From an uncultured Mycoplasmatota bacterium (GTDB taxonomy: Bacteria; Bacillota_I; Bacilli_A; RF39; UBA660): a stretch of DNA of 5,367 nucleotides. A program made the translations under genes and the position numbers. Every line of letters begins with the position of its first letter. Positions within the stretch are counted from its first letter, which is position 1. Location of the stretch: assembly GCA_946613765.1 (NCBI GenBank), contig CAMOFW010000053.1:1-5367 (forward strand), in the 5' to 3' direction. This document shows, in pieces, positions 5,276 to 5,367 of this stretch. A model generated the notes under the pieces. It searched no databases, was not told the origin of the DNA, and saw only the letters and a list, made by a program, of their open reading frames with translations.

Positions 5276-5367
5276 AATTCACTTCCTATTATCTTTTCTA
5301 ATATATAATTTTCTAAATATAAATATTTTTTATTACAAATAATATAATTATTATTAACTATTAAATA
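5276..5367. other. AT-rich region upstream of the operon, no gene seen
   Basis: These 92 bases are almost entirely A and T apart from the mscS-like ribosome binding site. Both strands carry many stop codons and no gene-like frame. Several TATATT-like hexamers occur on the minus strand, but none has a convincing -35 at proper spacing, so I do not call a promoter. The operon promoter may lie here or further upstream, beyond the window. Confidence 0.5.

Noticed and set aside
1..5367. Use of the mycoplasma code (TGA = Trp), suggested by the base composition
   Set aside because: All tryptophan codons checked in several genes are TGG and no frame needs TGA read-through. No gene here ends in TGA either, so the evidence for the standard code is good but not absolute.

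Overview
This window looks like part of a chromosome from a low-GC, Bacillota-type bacterium. The DNA is very AT-rich, Shine-Dalgarno sites are strong and purine-rich, intergenic gaps are tiny, and the proteins resemble those of Clostridia and Bacilli. Every tryptophan codon I checked is TGG and no TGA lies inside a reading frame, so the standard bacterial code fits better than the TGA=Trp code of mycoplasmas. An uncultured gut lineage near the Mollicutes/Bacilli border (RF39-like) is my best guess, from general resemblance only. A RodA/FtsW glycosyltransferase implies a peptidoglycan wall.

Layout. (1) Positions 1-232, minus strand: the 5' part of an unrecognised gene that runs off the left edge, with a clear start and ribosome binding site. 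(2) Positions 233-338: a divergent intergenic region with overlapping candidate promoters. (3) Positions 339-1469, plus strand: a RodA/FtsW/SpoVE-family membrane protein with a TTG start. (4) Positions 1470-1498: a compact hairpin lying between convergent genes, a likely shared terminator. (5) Positions 1497-5275, minus strand: six tightly packed genes that look like one operon. In transcription order they encode an MscS-type mechanosensitive channel, an HD-domain phosphohydrolase, a long clostridial-type ribose-phosphate pyrophosphokinase (Prs), and three different class III-signal (type IV pilin-like) prepilins. Neighbours overlap by 8 and 29 bp or are 1-13 bp apart, so translational coupling is likely. 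(6) Positions 5276-5367: a short AT-rich stretch upstream of the operon with no gene and no convincing promoter.

How the genes may work together. The first half of the operon is housekeeping-like: turgor release, a nucleotide- or phosphoester-type hydrolase, and PRPP supply for nucleotide synthesis. The second half is a small set of pilin or pseudopilin subunits. Their secretion ATPase, platform protein and prepilin peptidase are not in the window and must be encoded elsewhere if the pilins are assembled. The most notable points are the union of PRPP synthesis with a three-pilin cassette through a 29-bp gene overlap, paired cysteines in the pilins, and departures from conserved positions in the RodA-like protein. 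I see no mobile element, CRISPR array, RNA gene or phage feature, and nothing that proves a wholly new system.
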